From contig JAJZUN010000114.1 of the NCBI GenBank assembly GCA_021848555.1, forward strand, positions 1-7,807: a stretch of 7,807 bases of DNA, given 5' to 3'. The stretch comes from Pseudomonadota bacterium (GTDB lineage Bacteria > Pseudomonadota > Gammaproteobacteria > Burkholderiales > SG8-39). The notes under the pieces were generated by a model. It was not told the origin of the DNA. It was given only the letters and a program-made list of their open reading frames with translations, and made no database searches. Both the position numbers and the translations under genes were made by a program. The number at the start of each line of letters is the position of its first letter. Position 1 is the stretch's first letter. Below are positions 5,860-7,807 of this stretch, in pieces.

Positions 5860-7104
5860 TCAGGCGCCGGCCATCGCTTCGATGCGCTCGGCGATCGCGA
5901 CGCGGCCGTCGCTCGCGCGCAGCCGCTGCGCGGCGGCGGCGCGCGCTGCGCCCGGCAGCGCCAGCGCCGCCTGGATCGCTTCGGTCATTTGGCTTGCAGT
6001 GATCTTCTCCATCGGCACCGGCCGCGGCGCGATGCCGGCGAGGTGCAGCCGGTGCGCGTGATGGAACTGGTCGAGAATCAGCGGCAGCAGCACTTGCGGC
6101 ACACCCGCGCGCAGCGCCTGCGCGGTCGTGCCCGAACCGCCGTGATGCACCACCGCTGCGGTGCGCGGAAACAGGAGCGCATGCGGCGCATCGCGCACCA
6201 CACGCCAGCCCTTGGGCAGCGCGCCCGCGCCGATCCCGGCCCAGCCGGCGCCGACGATGCAGCGGCGGCCGGTGGCGGACACCGCCTCGGTGATCATGCT
6301 CTCTACGCGGTTCGTGCCCGCGCCCGACATGCTGCCGAAGCCGACGAACACCGGCGGCTCGCCTTCCGCGAGCCATGCGTCGAGTTCGGGATCGAGCGGC
6401 GCCGGATCGTCGAAGAAAATGAAATTCGCGTAAGGGTAGCGCCCATTCCATAGCGGGTCCGGCGGGAACAGGGTCTCGTCCGCGGCCACCATCAGCGGGT
6501 TGTCCTCGAAAACGTGCTCCCTGACCCCGTTCACCGGCGGCAGGCTGAAGCCCGCGCGCATGGTGTTCACCGTTTCCAGCAGCAGCTTGTCGCCGAGGAG
6601 GCGGTTCGCGCGCCAAAGCAGATCGTTCATCCAGGCAGGCAGGCCGTGCCAGGGAATGCTCGTAGGCGGATGCTGGCTCGACGGCAACAGGCAGGTTGTG
6701 TAGAGCACGCCGAGTACCGGCAGGCGCAGATGTTCGGCAACCGTGGGGGCGATCAAGGCCAGCCCGCCCCAGATGATGGCGTCGGCCTCGCCGCAGGCGT
6801 GTTTGAGCTGCTGCGCGCCGGGGACCAGTTGCTCCTTGAACGCACGGTTCATTTCCTTGATGATCTTCACCGGGTTTCCGGTCATCATCAGGCCGTTGGC
6901 GGCGAGAAATGCCTGTACGTCTACGCCCAGCGGCGCGAAATCGAAACCCAGGCCTTGCACCCAGCTCTCGAAGTTCGGCGGCGCGGCGACGACGGGACGA
7001 TGGCCGCGCGCGGTCAGCGTTTGCGCGAGCGCGAGCATGGGCTGCACATCGCCGCGCGAGCCGACCGAGGCGAGCACCACGCGCAGAGACCGGTTCGATT
7101 TCAC
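5860..7104 (-). CDS. GT-B glycosyltransferase (family 1, UDP-sugar:sterol/flavonoid glycosyltransferase-like)
   Basis: A 414-residue protein of the MurG/UGT-like group that moves a sugar from a nucleotide donor to a small lipophilic acceptor. The N-terminal acceptor domain opens with SVGSRGDVQPMLALAQTL (13-30) and GHRPVVAAPPNF (34-45), typical of bacterial macrolide, sterol and flavonoid glycosyltransferases. PPVFVGFGSM (250-259) starts the C-terminal donor domain, and HHGGSGTTAQALRAGVPQVL (320-339) with DQ (345-346) forms the donor-binding signature. No membrane segment or signal peptide is seen. The start is GTG at 7104, supported by AGGAGA six bases upstream and the SRGD N-terminal motif. 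Only 14 bases separate it from the cyclase stop, so the two are probably translationally coupled. The acceptor (sterol-like lipid, hopanoid or polyketide) cannot be told from the sequence. Confidence 0.92.
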   Translation of the reverse strand: MKSNRSLRVVLASVGSRGDVQPMLALAQTLTARGHRPVVAAPPNFESWVQGLGFDFAPLGVDVQAFLAANGLMMTGNPVKIIKEMNRAFKEQLVPGAQQLKHACGEADAIIWGGLALIAPTVAEHLRLPVLGVLYTTCLLPSSQHPPTSIPWHGLPAWMNDLLWRANRLLGDKLLLETVNTMRAGFSLPPVNGVREHVFEDNPLMVAADETLFPPDPLWNGRYPYANFIFFDDPAPLDPELDAWLAEGEPPVFVGFGSMSGAGTNRVESMITEAVSATGRRCIVGAGWAGIGAGALPKGWRVVRDAPHALLFPRTAAVVHHGGSGTTAQALRAGVPQVLLPLILDQFHHAHRLHLAGIAPRPVPMEKITASQMTEAIQAALALPGAARAAAAQRLRASDGRVAIAERIEAMAGA

Positions 7105-7110
7105 TTGTTC

Positions 7111-7116
7111 TCTCCT
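7111..7116 (-). promoter_or_regulatory. Ribosome binding site of the GTG-started glycosyltransferase
   Basis: AGGAGA on the minus strand, six bases before the GTG at 7104 and inside the 14-base gap after the cyclase stop. It supports GTG as the true start and tight coupling to the upstream gene. Confidence 0.75.
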
Positions 7117-7118
7117 GT

Positions 7119-7807
7119 CTAGACGTAGTTGTTCGTTGTAGAAGGTATCAGCAGAAACGTGCGCATCTCGCCCTTGCCCTGGATCGGTATCGCACCGCGC
7201 GGCGTAAGCGCAAAACCGGACTGCAGCAGCTCCGCGGTCGCCTCACTGCAATGAACCGTGCCGGGTACGCCGTGCGACTCCATGCGGCTCGCCGTGTTGA
7301 CCGTGTCGCCCCACATGTCGTAGATGAATTTCTTGCGCCCGATCACGCCGGCCACCACCGGGCCGGAATTGAGTCCGATGCGCAGCGCCAGCGCCTCGCC
7401 GGTTTCGGCGGCGATGCGCTCGACCGCCGCGAGCATGTCGTGCGCCATGCGCGCCGCGGCGGGCGCGTGATCGGCGCGGCGCTCGGGAAGTCCGGCCGCG
7501 GCCATGTAGGCATCGCCTATGGTCTTGATCTTTTCGAGGCCGTGCTTTTCGGCCAGGGCGTCGAACGCGGAGAAAATGCGATCGAGCAGGCGCACCAAGT
7601 CCTGCGGCGATTTGTTCGCCGACAGCGGCGTGAAGCCGACGATGTCGGCGAACAGCACCGTGACATCGGAACTGTGGTCGGCGATGGACTCGGGCGATGT
7701 CTTGAGCCGTTCGGCGATGGCGGCAGGCAGGATGTTGAGCAGCAGCCGCTCGGAGCGCTCGCGCTCCTGCCCGACCAGGCGCATGGCGATGAATTCGCGC
7801 CGCGCCG
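7119..7807 (-). CDS. Class III adenylate cyclase, C-terminal catalytic part (5' end missing)
   Basis: The C-terminal region of a nucleotide cyclase making 3',5'-cAMP from ATP. The frame stays open to the right edge, so the N-terminal part, probably a sensor or membrane region, is outside. Numbering from the ATG at 7784, residues 1-28 (RERSERLLLNILP and flanks) are the helical linker seen before many such domains. Metal ligands are Asp47 in FADIVGFT and Asp91 in GDAYM. Lys87 in KIKTIGD and Asp156 in YDMWGD are the ATP-selecting pair; guanylate cyclases have Glu and Cys there. Asn163 and Arg167 in NTASR are the transition-state residues, and Lys204 in GKGEM fits the phosphate-binding lysine. 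A complete site can therefore form in a homodimer. It is the first visible gene of the minus-strand run and is followed after 14 bases by the glycosyltransferase. Confidence 0.93.
   Translation of the reverse strand, partial: ARREFIAMRLVGQERERSERLLLNILPAAIAERLKTSPESIADHSSDVTVLFADIVGFTPLSANKSPQDLVRLLDRIFSAFDALAEKHGLEKIKTIGDAYMAAAGLPERRADHAPAAARMAHDMLAAVERIAAETGEALALRIGLNSGPVVAGVIGRKKFIYDMWGDTVNTASRMESHGVPGTVHCSEATAELLQSGFALTPRGAIPIQGKGEMRTFLLIPSTTNNYV

Noticed and set aside
5783..6616. Alternative minus-strand open frame within the glycosyltransferase gene
   Set aside because: It is a frame-shifted shadow rich in Arg, Ala and Gly; the overlapping frame carries clear GT-B motifs throughout.
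1..7807. CRISPR array, insertion sequence, integrase, tRNA or rRNA
   Set aside because: No regularly spaced repeats, transposase or recombinase reading frames, or tRNA-like or rRNA-like sequence were noticed on either strand. This was a reading by eye without a covariance search.

Overview
The window looks like a chromosomal segment of a GC-rich proteobacterium, most likely a betaproteobacterium of the Burkholderiales type. The basis is the TRAP carboxylate transporter genes linked to a CoA-dependent catabolic enzyme, the style of the M23 peptidase, and the codon use. No rRNA or other phylogenetic marker is present, so the placement is an inference.

Plus-strand block (1-3163): the 3' part of a TRAP transporter large permease gene (dctM type, cut by the left edge), then a crotonase-superfamily (enoyl-CoA hydratase/isomerase-like) gene, then a TRAP periplasmic binding protein gene (dctP type). 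All three point the same way and probably form one uptake-and-catabolism locus for an organic acid that is processed as a CoA thioester. The usual P-Q-M order is altered, because dctP lies downstream of dctM with the crotonase between them. The gap before dctP holds a hairpin just after the crotonase stop, a 21-bp inverted repeat with LysR-type spacing, a 12-bp palindrome and a strong ribosome binding site. This suggests dctP has its own control or is expressed at a different level.

Convergent junction (3164-3299): dctP and the minus-strand M23 gene meet tail to tail. A perfect GC-rich hairpin fills part of the short gap. A second hairpin followed by eight T's (plus strand) lies inside the 3' end of the M23 coding region, where the same bases encode its lysine-rich tail.

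Minus-strand block (7807-3249, read right to left): a class III adenylate cyclase catalytic domain (5' end outside the window), then, 14 bp later, a GT-B glycosyltransferase with a GTG start, then an O-methyltransferase of the leucine carboxyl methyltransferase-like/TcmP type. After a 222-bp gap comes a membrane-anchored M23 endopeptidase with intact zinc ligands. The cyclase, glycosyltransferase and methyltransferase look like one operon: two small-molecule tailoring enzymes behind a cAMP-producing sensor. The substrate is unknown.

No tRNA, rRNA, CRISPR array, insertion sequence or integrase was seen, and no gene-free stretch reaches 300 bases. The more unusual points are the crotonase that lacks both classical catalytic glutamates, the binding protein with Lys where the family has its ligand-clamping Arg, and the cyclase-glycosyltransferase-methyltransferase grouping.
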